Positions 46,462 through 55,614 of a DNA stretch of 64,000 nt are shown piece by piece. Source of the stretch: Paenibacillus xylanexedens (GTDB lineage: Bacteria; Bacillota; Bacilli; Paenibacillales; Paenibacillaceae); contig NZ_VEIO01000009.1 of NCBI RefSeq assembly GCF_007680605.1, positions 62,001 to 126,000 on the forward strand. Direction: 5' to 3'. The notes below the pieces were generated by a model. The model worked only from the letters and a program-made list of their open reading frames with translations. It had not been told where the DNA came from and searched no databases. The translations under genes and the position numbers were made by a program. How positions within the stretch are numbered: position 1 is the stretch's first letter; each line of letters opens with the position of its first letter.

Positions 46462-47472
46462 TTAGTTAGTGATTCCCAATTCCTCACTAATATCCCTCGA
46501 CAGCTTTGCTAATATACGCTTATCTAGGTGCTTATCTTGTACATAATTAGAAAGTAAAGTTTGTATCACATCAATTCTACTTGTAAATAGCTTTCCCTGA
46601 TACTGATGGAACAATTCATCTATTTTCGAGTCAGGATACATTACGCTTTTTTTGATTAATTCAACTATATATTCCTTATGCATATTATATAATTCATTTA
46701 GTTTAAAAACTTCCGCACTGTTTCTAAGCCGACTTTCCAATTTTGAATCCAATGTATTGCATTTAAATTCTAAATCGAACTCGTCTCCACTGCCTAACAA
46801 AAAGTCTATTTGGCATTCGCCCATCCCATTAAATAGGGTATTGCCTGACCGCATTTTTAGACTGAAGGTGTAATCTTTCCCGAACCCCTCCAAAAAAGGA
46901 TGAACATGAGTATCCAGTGAAAATTCCTTATTACCCTTTAAATCTGAGTTACACAATTTGCAACTGGGGATCAAATTATAAAACGATAAAGCAAGATAAG
47001 GATATGTTGATTTTTTATAAAAATGGTCTATAGATCCTCTTGTTCTACCTGTTCTAGAGTCACATAAGGTGAAAATGTACTGTCGATTACAATATGGGCA
47101 TACATTTACACCTAATTCTGATACAAAGGTGTAGGCTCCCCACTCAGATGTCTGGGGGTAGCGTGATACAAAATCACTATAATTGAAAACTTTAACCATA
47201 TCTTTGTATAATTTTCTATTTTTGCTATTTTTAGAATCGAAATTAACCCCCATTCTTTGGAGATCAACAATTAGATTTCTCAGAATTTCTGGCTTACCAG
47301 TCACCAATTCATCAAAATTATTTAGGAGATAACTATATACTCTTTTATTATGAACACCTTTTTTTTTTGATATTTCTTCAAGTTTAGGTAAATGGCGAAT
47401 TTTCATATAATCCAAATGTTTATTTTCCAGTTCCTTCAAGTTAACTTTCTGGTCAGAATTAATTTTAATCAT
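46462..47472 (-). CDS. HNH nuclease, PtuB-like, of the second ATPase/HNH pair
   Basis: 336 residues from the ATG at 47472, overlapping the end of the ATPase gene by 8 bases. The zinc-HNH core has nearly the same positions as the first copy: Cys125-x2-Cys128 (CPYCNRQY), Asp149-His150 (IDHFY), FYNLIPSC, and Cys171-x2-Cys174 (CKLCN). The N-terminal 120 residues are helical and very basic, and the C-terminal part is helical. Its sequence outside the core is clearly different from the first pair's nuclease, so the two are distant relatives, not a recent duplication. It is AT-rich. It should be the nuclease effector activated by the ATPase. Confidence 0.85.
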   Translation of the reverse strand: MIKINSDQKVNLKELENKHLDYMKIRHLPKLEEISKKKGVHNKRVYSYLLNNFDELVTGKPEILRNLIVDLQRMGVNFDSKNSKNRKLYKDMVKVFNYSDFVSRYPQTSEWGAYTFVSELGVNVCPYCNRQYIFTLCDSRTGRTRGSIDHFYKKSTYPYLALSFYNLIPSCKLCNSDLKGNKEFSLDTHVHPFLEGFGKDYTFSLKMRSGNTLFNGMGECQIDFLLGSGDEFDLEFKCNTLDSKLESRLRNSAEVFKLNELYNMHKEYIVELIKKSVMYPDSKIDELFHQYQGKLFTSRIDVIQTLLSNYVQDKHLDKRILAKLSRDISEELGITN

Positions 47473-49378
47473 GTTTTCTTTCCCTCTTTAGTTCTTCCAA
47501 ATCATTTTGGAGTTTCCTTACAAGATCGTAAAGCTTCTTATTTTCTTCATCATTCTTATACTGATTAGTCAATTTTTCCTGCAACATATGTCTGATTTTA
47601 TTTCGTAATACGGGTTCACCAATAATATTTATTGACTTTTCTAAAATATCTTTATCTTCCCACAAATCATCTGATGACCTATTCATAATCTGGTTTATTA
47701 AAAGATTAACTTTATACCTAGCAAAATCTCCTATTAAACCCGTGCTCATAAAGAAAGCGTCCGACATTAAAGTATGAATATTAGCGGCAAAAGTTTGTTT
47801 ATTGTCGAGTAGACCGTCTATTACTTTACTACCTTTCTCTGTTTTATCTATAAATATAAGATTTGACGCAGGCAAGTCAGAGACAATTATTGGAGAGTTT
47901 GAAGTTATAATTACCTGAATTGTTCGTCCTTTATAAATAGTTGGAAGAAAATTAACAACACTTAATAAAAATCTTTTTTGCCATTCTGGGTGAAGATACA
48001 ATTCTCCCTCATCAATCAGAACTATGACCTGATCATTTAGTTTCAGATTGTGATACCGTTCTTGTTCATCTGACAATCTAAAGAAACGAGCGTAAGTACT
48101 AAGCATGGCCTTTTCCCCTGAGCTTAAACCTCTCCAATCAAAATTTAGAAAAGGAGTGAAGCCTGAGGCTTTTTTATACTTCTCTATCAAAATATTAATG
48201 CTTTTTTCCGTTTTGACTCCATTACCGAGAAAAAATGTAAGACGGTCATCATCAATATTGCTTTCATCAATTTGATTCTCAAAGAAGTCAAGCATCTCTT
48301 GAACACCATCAATTCTGCGATTTATATCAACATAATTAATATTTTCACGACTAAATACAAACTTTATTTCCTTCATAATCCGTTTAACAGAGGACCTCCA
48401 ATTACTCTGGGATTCTATTAGATTTTCACTCGGAAATGATACTGGAATCAAATCTTCCTCATAGCTAGCTAAATCATACAGAAATGAATCGATTAAAGCA
48501 TGAAAGAAAACTATTTTGACTTTCTCACTTCCTCCGATATTAATACTTCTGTCTAAAAAGATAGTTTTCATTTTTAACCGAAAGGACAGCACTCGCTTTT
48601 TAAGAACATTTTTATTTTTTTTATTATCATGAAATGTTTCACTAGAGTATATTCTGTTCACGCTGACCCATACCTGGGACGGTAATTCAATTGGCAAATT
48701 AAGCTCTTCAGTATTATAGTCATTAATAAATTTTAATTGTCTTTCGATTTCAGATAACCTAAAAATCTCAGTTTCACTAAAATTTGGTTCATGAATTCGC
48801 AATTGAAGTGCATCTAATTTATCTTGTTTGACCAAAAAATTAGTTGAGATATTCTTTAAATTATTCGATTGTATCTCACGTTTAGCATCAAAAATATTCG
48901 AAAAAAATATATAGGATATCTTAGAATGAATTCTTTTATGATCAAGTGCATTTGCAAGTGAATAATCACCTTTAGTATACTTTGTTAAACGAAAACCGAA
49001 ATCCATATAATTACCCGAATCTATACGAATATCCTCATGGTGGAAAATAATTGAGTCATTTTTTGTTTGGTAAACAACTATAGCTTTATCTCTCAAGATA
49101 CTAGAATCATATACCAACTGCGCCTTTATAAAATCTAACAAAGTAGTCTTTCCTGCCCCATTTCTTCCGATGATACCAGTCACACTGCAAACTCTTCCGT
49201 TATCTTCCCTGTCAACTATGTTTTGAATTTCAAAAAAATTTGAAATATAGTATTGGTTACGTTCAATATCTAATTTCCCTCTATCAGAATCATAATGAAA
49301 ATGGAATTTATTATGTAATTGGAAACCTTGTTTTTTAAAGGAACCATAGTTATCAAGCCATATGTACAGTAAAGTCAT
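47465..49378 (-). CDS. RecF/SMC-like AAA ATPase, PtuA-like, of the second pair
   Basis: 637 residues from the ATG at 49378 (MTLLYIWLDNYGSF), preceded by GAGGGGGA. Walker A GRNGAGKTT (71-79, Lys77), signature LSSGEKA (Ser419-Ser420-Gly421), Walker B IVLIDEGE (Asp456-Glu457) followed by LYLHPEWQ, and ITSNSPI as the switch. A helical, probably coiled-coil insert of about 300 residues lies between Walker A and the signature, and the C-terminus is a charged helix. This is the usual PtuA-type length, with no N-terminal extension. It is the first gene of a two-gene minus-strand unit with the HNH protein. Codon use is strongly AT-biased relative to the neighbours. Confidence 0.87.
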   Translation of the reverse strand: MTLLYIWLDNYGSFKKQGFQLHNKFHFHYDSDRGKLDIERNQYYISNFFEIQNIVDREDNGRVCSVTGIIGRNGAGKTTLLDFIKAQLVYDSSILRDKAIVVYQTKNDSIIFHHEDIRIDSGNYMDFGFRLTKYTKGDYSLANALDHKRIHSKISYIFFSNIFDAKREIQSNNLKNISTNFLVKQDKLDALQLRIHEPNFSETEIFRLSEIERQLKFINDYNTEELNLPIELPSQVWVSVNRIYSSETFHDNKKNKNVLKKRVLSFRLKMKTIFLDRSINIGGSEKVKIVFFHALIDSFLYDLASYEEDLIPVSFPSENLIESQSNWRSSVKRIMKEIKFVFSRENINYVDINRRIDGVQEMLDFFENQIDESNIDDDRLTFFLGNGVKTEKSINILIEKYKKASGFTPFLNFDWRGLSSGEKAMLSTYARFFRLSDEQERYHNLKLNDQVIVLIDEGELYLHPEWQKRFLLSVVNFLPTIYKGRTIQVIITSNSPIIVSDLPASNLIFIDKTEKGSKVIDGLLDNKQTFAANIHTLMSDAFFMSTGLIGDFARYKVNLLINQIMNRSSDDLWEDKDILEKSINIIGEPVLRNKIRHMLQEKLTNQYKNDEENKKLYDLVRKLQNDLEELKRERKHD

Positions 49379-49502
49379 AATAATCCCCCTCAAACTAAAT
49401 TAATTAGATAACTCTAGAAGATATTTTTATATTTCTATATATTATTTTCAAAAAAACATAAATGCCCTGTAAAACACCTCATTTCCATTTCCCTCATACT
49501 CT

Positions 49503-49508
49503 ATTATA
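49503..49508 (-). promoter_or_regulatory. Candidate -10 box for the second ATPase/HNH unit
   Basis: TATAAT on the minus strand, 125 bases upstream of the ATPase start, within AT-rich sequence. No convincing -35 is seen. Confidence 0.35.
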
Positions 49509-49566
49509 CAAAGATAACAACATCGAAAGATAGAACTTATAAACTTATGATATGAAATCAAACCTA

Positions 49567-50394
49567 TTACAACCTTCCATAATTCCGAAGCACCGATAAC
49601 GTAAAAATCGTATGATAGGCCTGCCAATGCTTCAAGCCATGCTCATCGCTCCATCCCCCGTCTTCCCGTTGCGAGGATGCAAGGTCATCCAGAAACTTGT
49701 TTAGTAATTCCTTAGGCATAGCCTGGGCTACTCTGGTATTGGGTGTATTCGCGAATTGGAAAAGAGTAAATTGATTTTTCTCCGTTGCGTTCTGAGCACA
49801 CTTCAGAATATTTTCGATTGTTGCTTCTATAAAAGGTCTATTCTCAGGCGTATCTTCCAGATTGAGATAGTAGTCATGAGCATGGTACGCCATAAACAGC
49901 CACTCATTAGCCTGAATATGCTCTAGCGTCAGATTGGATTTTGCCCACTTTGCTGTCGTTGTAGCTAAGGAAGCGGAGCAAATCCCCTGTTTAATCAAAT
50001 TACCTGTAATTGAATCGGGTGCGGACTGCCCGCCACCACTCCACCATGAAGCATGGGGATACTTATGTAAGGAATCAGGATTCTTTAAAGAGCCATCATC
50101 ATTTCGATTGTGTTCAACCCAATTCACCGTACCCTTCAACACCTCTGTCAGCGACAGATTCATATCCCTGCCCATGGTCAGCAGAAACTCTAGGGCGAGC
50201 GGATGCGAATCCGGACATTTAATATCATGTTCCAAACCGTGCCCCCACCCGCCATCCGCATTTTTGTAACAAAGCAGGCGCTGATACAGCCGTTCAACCG
50301 AGCCGCCATCAAAAAGATAACTAAACAACGCTTGCTCCCAGAGTGAACCGTTAGCATATACAAAATCCCTTGCCTTATCTATCGATACGGGCAT
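49567..50394 (-). CDS. Alpha/alpha-toroid (prenyltransferase/squalene-cyclase-like) protein
   Basis: 275 residues from the ATG at 50394 (MPVSIDKARDFV), with GGAGG 8-9 bases before it. Two repeats of the toroid motif are visible: YKNADGGWGHG near residue 50 and SSQREDGGWSDEHGLKHW near 250, of the QW-repeat type, with helices between. The DxDD motif of terpene cyclases is absent, so it is probably not a squalene-hopene cyclase. Similar short proteins are annotated only by fold. Its start lies 36 bases after the UbiB-like gene on the same strand, so the two form an operon. Confidence 0.8.
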   Translation of the reverse strand: MPVSIDKARDFVYANGSLWEQALFSYLFDGGSVERLYQRLLCYKNADGGWGHGLEHDIKCPDSHPLALEFLLTMGRDMNLSLTEVLKGTVNWVEHNRNDDGSLKNPDSLHKYPHASWWSGGGQSAPDSITGNLIKQGICSASLATTTAKWAKSNLTLEHIQANEWLFMAYHAHDYYLNLEDTPENRPFIEATIENILKCAQNATEKNQFTLFQFANTPNTRVAQAMPKELLNKFLDDLASSQREDGGWSDEHGLKHWQAYHTIFTLSVLRNYGRL

Positions 50395-50430
50395 GGTATA
50401 GCCTCCATTCTGTCTCATTCTCCATCCTAC

Positions 50431-52395
50431 TTACACCTTCGGTTTCAACTGTTTAATTACAGCCATGATCAATATGATCATACCTACGCCAAAACCAGAT
50501 ATAGATAACGGAGCAAGTAAAAATCGCATCGCTTCCCCCTGCACCACAAAACTAGCAAGCATGACAACCATACAGATCACCGTGAAGATTCCCACTGTCA
50601 GAGTGCCCATAAAATCATGTATTGAATGATTTTCCTCACGAGCAATCGTAATTTTATTGTCCTTCAGAATAGGCAGTTCCAACAACTTCGGAATGTAGTC
50701 CGTAATCTGCTCTTTGACCTTGGTTAAACGCTCTTTGACTACTTGTCCTTTATCCATATGAGTTGCGTAAGATTGACTGGTTGCGGATAAAGAGTACATA
50801 TCATCTACAGACGAGAGCGTCCCATCCAACGTAATGATGGCTCTGAATGCTCCGGCAATCGTCGGTTTTAACGACATCCCCATCTCCGTGATCATGGACA
50901 TCATTCGTTTCATCATGACACTTGTCGGGTCTGGTGAGAAAGACGCTTCAGACAAAAGTCGGCTCAGACGCTGTTCAATCATCTTTTCATCCAGCAAATG
51001 CCCATCCTCACACACTCGTGTCAAACCATACGCCATCTCTTTCGTATCTCGATTGCTGTATCCCATCAGGAAGCTTAACATCCCACCTCGTTCTTCATCC
51101 ATTAGGTAGCCCACTGAACCAAAATCGATCAGCGCAACCTCTCCATCAGCGGTCAGCATCAGATTTCCGGGGTGCGGGTCTGCATGAAAGATACCTATCA
51201 TTAGAATCTGATCCAAAAATGCGTGCATCACTCTCTCCGAAACGTCGCTTGTCACTGCTTTCGTGAAGCTGGTTCCTTCGATATATTCCATGGTTAAGAT
51301 CTGTTTTGTCGAATACTCCGAATATATTTCGGGGACACGGATACGAATGTTGTGTTCTTCGAATGCTTTTCTCATCAGATTCGTATTCAAAGCTTCAATA
51401 TCAAAATCCGTTTCCTCGATCAAATTCTGTTTGAACCCTTCGGCAAGCTGAATTAATCCCAGTCTTTTGATTTTGACAGAGCGTTCGGACAGCCATGACA
51501 CGAACTGGATCAAAATATCCAAATCGACCGTCATTTTCTGCTTTACATCAGGTCTTAAAATTTTGACAACAACCTTCTCTCCCGTCAACTTCAGCTTCGC
51601 CAGATGAACTTGTCCAATCGAAGCCGCTGCGATGGGTTCCATGCCAAAGGATTCATACGTTTCATCCATATTGCCGATTTTGTCGTCGATAATCGTTTTC
51701 AGCTCCTGTGGGCTTAGCGGTTTCACCTGATCATGCAAACTGGAGAAGGCTTGGATGTAGTTTGCAGGCAACATGTCCTTTTTGGTCGATAACACTTGGG
51801 CAAACTTCACAAATACGCCACCCATGTTATCCAGTACCTCAGCAATAACATATGGCAGTTTGGCATGATCCTGCTGAATTAAATGAGCCAAACCTTTGCG
51901 TGAAATAATCCAGAACATGTACATCATCCGCCGCCACGCACGGACTTTATTCAAGATATACAGGAGCGGATTAGTCGCCTGCAATATTTTAAAATTAAAC
52001 AGGTTAAGAAGCATATAGGCATAACACGCGATGAATATAACAAGCAACGGATAATAGATAAACATGACTCTAAGAATCTCGGCATCCGGTGGTGCTGTCT
52101 TTTGATTAAAATAGGTAAAGGAAAAGACGAGCGTTACGATCGATGTACTGAATAATATCGCCAAGCTCAGCTTCAACTGGTTGCTTTTGAACGTGCTGAT
52201 ATTTCCGATGATAAAGTAAACCAGAAACGCTGCCACCAAAATACTGCTCAGATAAAATTGCTCCAACACCTGAAGTAACATGCTCACCGCAAGAGCACTG
52301 GCGAACGAGATCAGCACTTTATGTTTCCTGTTGAAGAACGACGTCAGCAACATGAATACAATGAAACACACGAGTAATGTAACAAAAAAGAACAT
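50431..52395 (-). CDS. UbiB/ABC1-family atypical kinase-like membrane protein
   Basis: 654 residues from the ATG at 52395 (MFFFVTLLVCF), with GGTGG 8 bases before it. Several N-terminal membrane helices (about 1-135) are followed by the UbiB fold: LGPAFVK-like KxGQ motif region FVKFAQVLSTKKDMLP, SFGMEPIAAASIGQVHLAKL (Ala-rich loop in place of the Gly loop), VVVKILRPDV with the ATP lysine, HADPHPGNLML as the catalytic loop and LIDFGSVG as the metal motif. Two C-terminal helices (about 585-650) end the protein. The family supports isoprenoid-lipid or quinone metabolism. It is co-transcribed with the toroid protein. Confidence 0.9.
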   Translation of the reverse strand: MFFFVTLLVCFIVFMLLTSFFNRKHKVLISFASALAVSMLLQVLEQFYLSSILVAAFLVYFIIGNISTFKSNQLKLSLAILFSTSIVTLVFSFTYFNQKTAPPDAEILRVMFIYYPLLVIFIACYAYMLLNLFNFKILQATNPLLYILNKVRAWRRMMYMFWIISRKGLAHLIQQDHAKLPYVIAEVLDNMGGVFVKFAQVLSTKKDMLPANYIQAFSSLHDQVKPLSPQELKTIIDDKIGNMDETYESFGMEPIAAASIGQVHLAKLKLTGEKVVVKILRPDVKQKMTVDLDILIQFVSWLSERSVKIKRLGLIQLAEGFKQNLIEETDFDIEALNTNLMRKAFEEHNIRIRVPEIYSEYSTKQILTMEYIEGTSFTKAVTSDVSERVMHAFLDQILMIGIFHADPHPGNLMLTADGEVALIDFGSVGYLMDEERGGMLSFLMGYSNRDTKEMAYGLTRVCEDGHLLDEKMIEQRLSRLLSEASFSPDPTSVMMKRMMSMITEMGMSLKPTIAGAFRAIITLDGTLSSVDDMYSLSATSQSYATHMDKGQVVKERLTKVKEQITDYIPKLLELPILKDNKITIAREENHSIHDFMGTLTVGIFTVICMVVMLASFVVQGEAMRFLLAPLSISGFGVGMIILIMAVIKQLKPKV

Positions 52396-52610
52396 CTTAC
52401 ATCCCACCTGTTATGTAATGGTATTGAATGAATGGTTGCTCCCTCAATATAACACACCGAACTTGGGATGGTGATTAAAGATGTTATTAACATAACATGA
52501 GGATTTAAAATGAAGGGGTTTAACCGTTTTTGTCGAATAATATCTGGTAGAAATGTAAGAGTAATCGGGCTTATTGATATACATAGAAAAAAAGCTAAGG
52601 AGAACATACC

Positions 52611-53495
52611 ATGCAGGATTTGAAATTTACGAAAAATTATAAAAACAACGACACCCTTCGGAACAGTTTTTTTGAACTCGCTGCGAGTACATTTGATATT
52701 CATTTCGAAAATTGGTACCAACATGGTTGCTGGGGCGAAGGATACAACCCTTTCTCGTTTGTAGATGGAGATCGTATTGTCGCTAATGCATCCGTGAATA
52801 TCCTTGAACTGATCATCCAGGGGGAGAAGAAAAAAGCAATTCAAATCGGCACGGTGATGACACATCCCGACTACCGCGGGAAGGGTCTATCTGCAAGTCT
52901 AATGAACAAAATTTTGGAGGAATACGAAAACAAGTATGATCTCATGTACCTTTTTGCCAATGAGTCCGTTCTTGATTTCTATCCCAAGTTTGGGTTCAAA
53001 GCTGTGGAAGAACATTTATTTTCAATGGACTTTCATTATAAAGCTAACCCGGTAGAACCTGCGAGCCTGCGGAAACTAAATGTGACTGACGCAGAGGATC
53101 TAAAGCTTATTCAACAATTCGCATCGCAACGATTGCCTGTTTCCAAGCGGTTTGCAACCGATCATACTCCTGGCATATTCATGTTTTATTGCTTGAATGT
53201 GTTTAGTGATGATATTTATTATTTGGAAAACGAAAACGTCATAGTCATTTATCAGAAAGAAAACAGTAATATCGATCTCTTCGATGTAGTCAGCCTAAAC
53301 GAAATTAATATGAGAGATATTATGAATACGATTGCAGATGCAGACACAGAGAAAGTAACGTTTCATTTCACCCTGGATGAGGACAAGGATATGGATTTAA
53401 AAAGCACGATGACCGATGAGGGCTTATTTGTAAAAACCCATGGTGATATCCTCTATCCTGTAAACGTTAAACATCCAATCACATCCATCGCTTAG
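52611..53495 (+). CDS. GNAT-family acetyltransferase (two-domain)
   Basis: 294 residues with AAGGAGAA before the ATG. The N-terminal GNAT domain shows IQIGTVMTHPDYRGKGLSASLM (acetyl-CoA loop R-G-K-G-L) and LDFYPKFGFKAVEEH. The C-terminal 140 residues (from about 155) form a second, less conserved domain, as in larger Firmicute GNATs. No substrate can be named. It is a single-gene unit divergent from UbiB and closed by a hairpin terminator. Confidence 0.88.
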   Translation: MQDLKFTKNYKNNDTLRNSFFELAASTFDIHFENWYQHGCWGEGYNPFSFVDGDRIVANASVNILELIIQGEKKKAIQIGTVMTHPDYRGKGLSASLMNKILEEYENKYDLMYLFANESVLDFYPKFGFKAVEEHLFSMDFHYKANPVEPASLRKLNVTDAEDLKLIQQFASQRLPVSKRFATDHTPGIFMFYCLNVFSDDIYYLENENVIVIYQKENSNIDLFDVVSLNEINMRDIMNTIADADTEKVTFHFTLDEDKDMDLKSTMTDEGLFVKTHGDILYPVNVKHPITSIA

Positions 53496-53522
53496 TGGGC
53501 ATTAATCTAAAAATAGACCACA

Positions 53523-53547
53523 AAGGAGCAGGTTCCCCCTGCTCCTT
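53523..53547 (+). terminator. Intrinsic terminator after the GNAT gene
   Basis: Perfect arms AAGGAGCAGG and CCTGCTCCTT around a 5-base loop. Only a short T run follows. Confidence 0.75.
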
Positions 53548-53630
53548 ATCTATGTGAAACTTCGTTCTCTTATTGAACGTAACACTTCAGAACGATAAAC
53601 CTTACAATCATCATGAAGGGGGAGGCATCC

Positions 53631-55496
53631 GTGGCATTTATTCCGTTAAACTGTCCCAATTGCAACGGAAGAATTGAATACAAGGAGGGGCAAGTTTTAA
53701 AATGTCCATATTGTGAAACAGAGCTTTTGTTGAAGCAAAACAATGTCTACCATGTAGACCAAACCATTAATCATTACCACGGAACGCCTCCTAAGACAGC
53801 ACCGAAGCCGAACCTCTCCGTAAGGCTATTACTAATACTGATGTTCGTCCTATCGGGTGCCATCGGTGCTTATTTTTACTCCAGCACGAGTTCCACGCTT
53901 CAAAAAACAGAAGCCAATCTGCCTGTACGCAAGATGCCGGAAAGCGAGGTTCTGCTCTCCTTTTTACGGGATATCTTTGATAAAGGATCTGCCTTGCCGA
54001 CAGAAGAGGAACTCGCTCGTGTGCGCTATCTGACCGTAGATTATCTGGATAGTGACCAATGGCAGTTTACCTATAGCTTCTCCGATCCCTTCAGTAATGA
54101 AAAGGCCGAGAAGATCACTTATGTTACTCAGGACAAGAAACTGAATACACAGGAGATTGATCAGCGAGATTTTGAAGTCTTTACGGGACTGACGGCGCTC
54201 GATCTGACGGGAACCTATGAAATTAACCAGACGGATCAAACCACGTTTGCTCATATGTCTGGACTGAAAAGCTATGGTGGCGCTTTTAACGAATCCTTTC
54301 ATTCGTTTTCCGGCTACTTTGGTGACAAGTCAAAAATTACGCACCTGACTACCCAGCTTCGCAGCAATCAGGAATTAGCCTTACTGCTGGAATTTCCTAA
54401 CCTGAACTCTTTATCCATTACCTATGTCGATGAGTCTGTCACGGATTTTCACTTGTTAAACAAACTACCGCTCAAGTCCCTGTCACTCACTTTTGTCAAT
54501 GATCTGGGATGGTTGTCGTCCATGACCGGGTTGACATCCTTATCTATCAATTACAGTGAAGCCACAGACTTACAGCCGTTATATGCATTAACCCAGCTTC
54601 AGGAACTTCAGCTTTCCTTTTTAACCAACGTGAAGTCCATCGACTTTGTGCAAAATATGCCCGCTCTTCAAAAGCTGGACATTGAAAATGTAAACTTTTC
54701 CAGTTTGGAACCGCTAGCCGCTAAAACTTCGATTACCAAACTGCGCCTAGCTTCCTTAAGCAAGCTTAGCTCAACAAAGACCATAAATAGCTTATCCTCA
54801 TTGCGGGAATTGACGTTATCTGGATACTACGAGAATGCAGAAGCGCTAAGCTTACCTAATGCAGACAAGGTAGAAATCCCTGGCTCTTTCCTCACCGGGT
54901 TGAAAGCACCATCTGCAACCAGCCTGACCCTTCGAGGCAGAAGCGGAGAGTTAAATCTGGCCACACTAGCAAAATTTCCGAAGCTGGAACAGCTCTCCCT
55001 CTGGGAAATCAGTGACATCACTCGTCTAAGCGCTCTGGATCGTTTGTCACATCTGCAGACGCTGAACATTTACGACTCTGGACTTTACACAGAGAGTGAT
55101 GCCTTATTTCGTTTGAAGCAGGTAAGATCGCTGGCGTGCTCGGAGTGCAGGCTGAATTTCGAACAAAAGACAGGTGCCGAGAACAAGGTGCTTGAACATT
55201 TAATCCTGGAGGAGCCCTATTTCAGCATAAATAATACCTCCGTCACTGAAGTGGACCAGATGATGCCTTACTTTTCCAAACTGTCCGCCCTGCGTTCCTT
55301 CACCCTGCAAGACAGCAACCTGGCTTCGCTTGAATTTATGAGCAACTGGCGAGCTATGGAAGAACTTCATCTCGAAAACAATGCCATTTCCAACGTGGAG
55401 ACCTTAAGCAAGCTGACTAATTTGAAAAAAGTATATTTATCCGGCAATCCGGTGCAAAACAAGTCCGTGCTTGGAACGGACGTAAAGGTGTATTAG
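53631..55496 (+). CDS. Zinc-ribbon membrane protein with leucine-rich repeats
   Basis: 621 residues from a GTG at 53631, favoured because AAGGGGGAGG lies 6 bases before it. An ATG 18 bases upstream sits on that site. Residues 1-35 form a zinc ribbon (Cys8/Cys11 CPNC and Cys25/Cys28 CPYC), residues about 63-85 form one membrane helix (LLLILMFVLSGAIGAY), and residues about 180-615 form a leucine-rich-repeat region (LKSLSLTFV, LTSLSINYS, LQELQLSFL, MEELHLENNAISNV, LKKVYLSGNPV). The ribbon should be cytoplasmic and the repeats outside, so it may read out an envelope partner. The combination is unusual. It ends at a terminator shared with the SLH gene. Confidence 0.88.
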   Translation: MAFIPLNCPNCNGRIEYKEGQVLKCPYCETELLLKQNNVYHVDQTINHYHGTPPKTAPKPNLSVRLLLILMFVLSGAIGAYFYSSTSSTLQKTEANLPVRKMPESEVLLSFLRDIFDKGSALPTEEELARVRYLTVDYLDSDQWQFTYSFSDPFSNEKAEKITYVTQDKKLNTQEIDQRDFEVFTGLTALDLTGTYEINQTDQTTFAHMSGLKSYGGAFNESFHSFSGYFGDKSKITHLTTQLRSNQELALLLEFPNLNSLSITYVDESVTDFHLLNKLPLKSLSLTFVNDLGWLSSMTGLTSLSINYSEATDLQPLYALTQLQELQLSFLTNVKSIDFVQNMPALQKLDIENVNFSSLEPLAAKTSITKLRLASLSKLSSTKTINSLSSLRELTLSGYYENAEALSLPNADKVEIPGSFLTGLKAPSATSLTLRGRSGELNLATLAKFPKLEQLSLWEISDITRLSALDRLSHLQTLNIYDSGLYTESDALFRLKQVRSLACSECRLNFEQKTGAENKVLEHLILEEPYFSINNTSVTEVDQMMPYFSKLSALRSFTLQDSNLASLEFMSNWRAMEELHLENNAISNVETLSKLTNLKKVYLSGNPVQNKSVLGTDVKVY

Positions 55497-55543
55497 CCAA
55501 TAATAAATATATAAATGGAATTATTTAAACTCCTGTTATTAAA

Positions 55544-55582
55544 AAAAGCCGACTGCACTGAATCTCAGAGCAATCGGCTTTT
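55544..55582. terminator. Bidirectional intrinsic terminator
   Basis: AAAAGCCGA (55544-55552) and TCGGCTTTT (55574-55582), with an inner TGC/GCA stem. It lies between the convergent LRR and SLH genes. Confidence 0.88.
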
Positions 55583-55614
55583 GATCTAACTTTTCATACT
55601 TTGTTGAAACTCAT

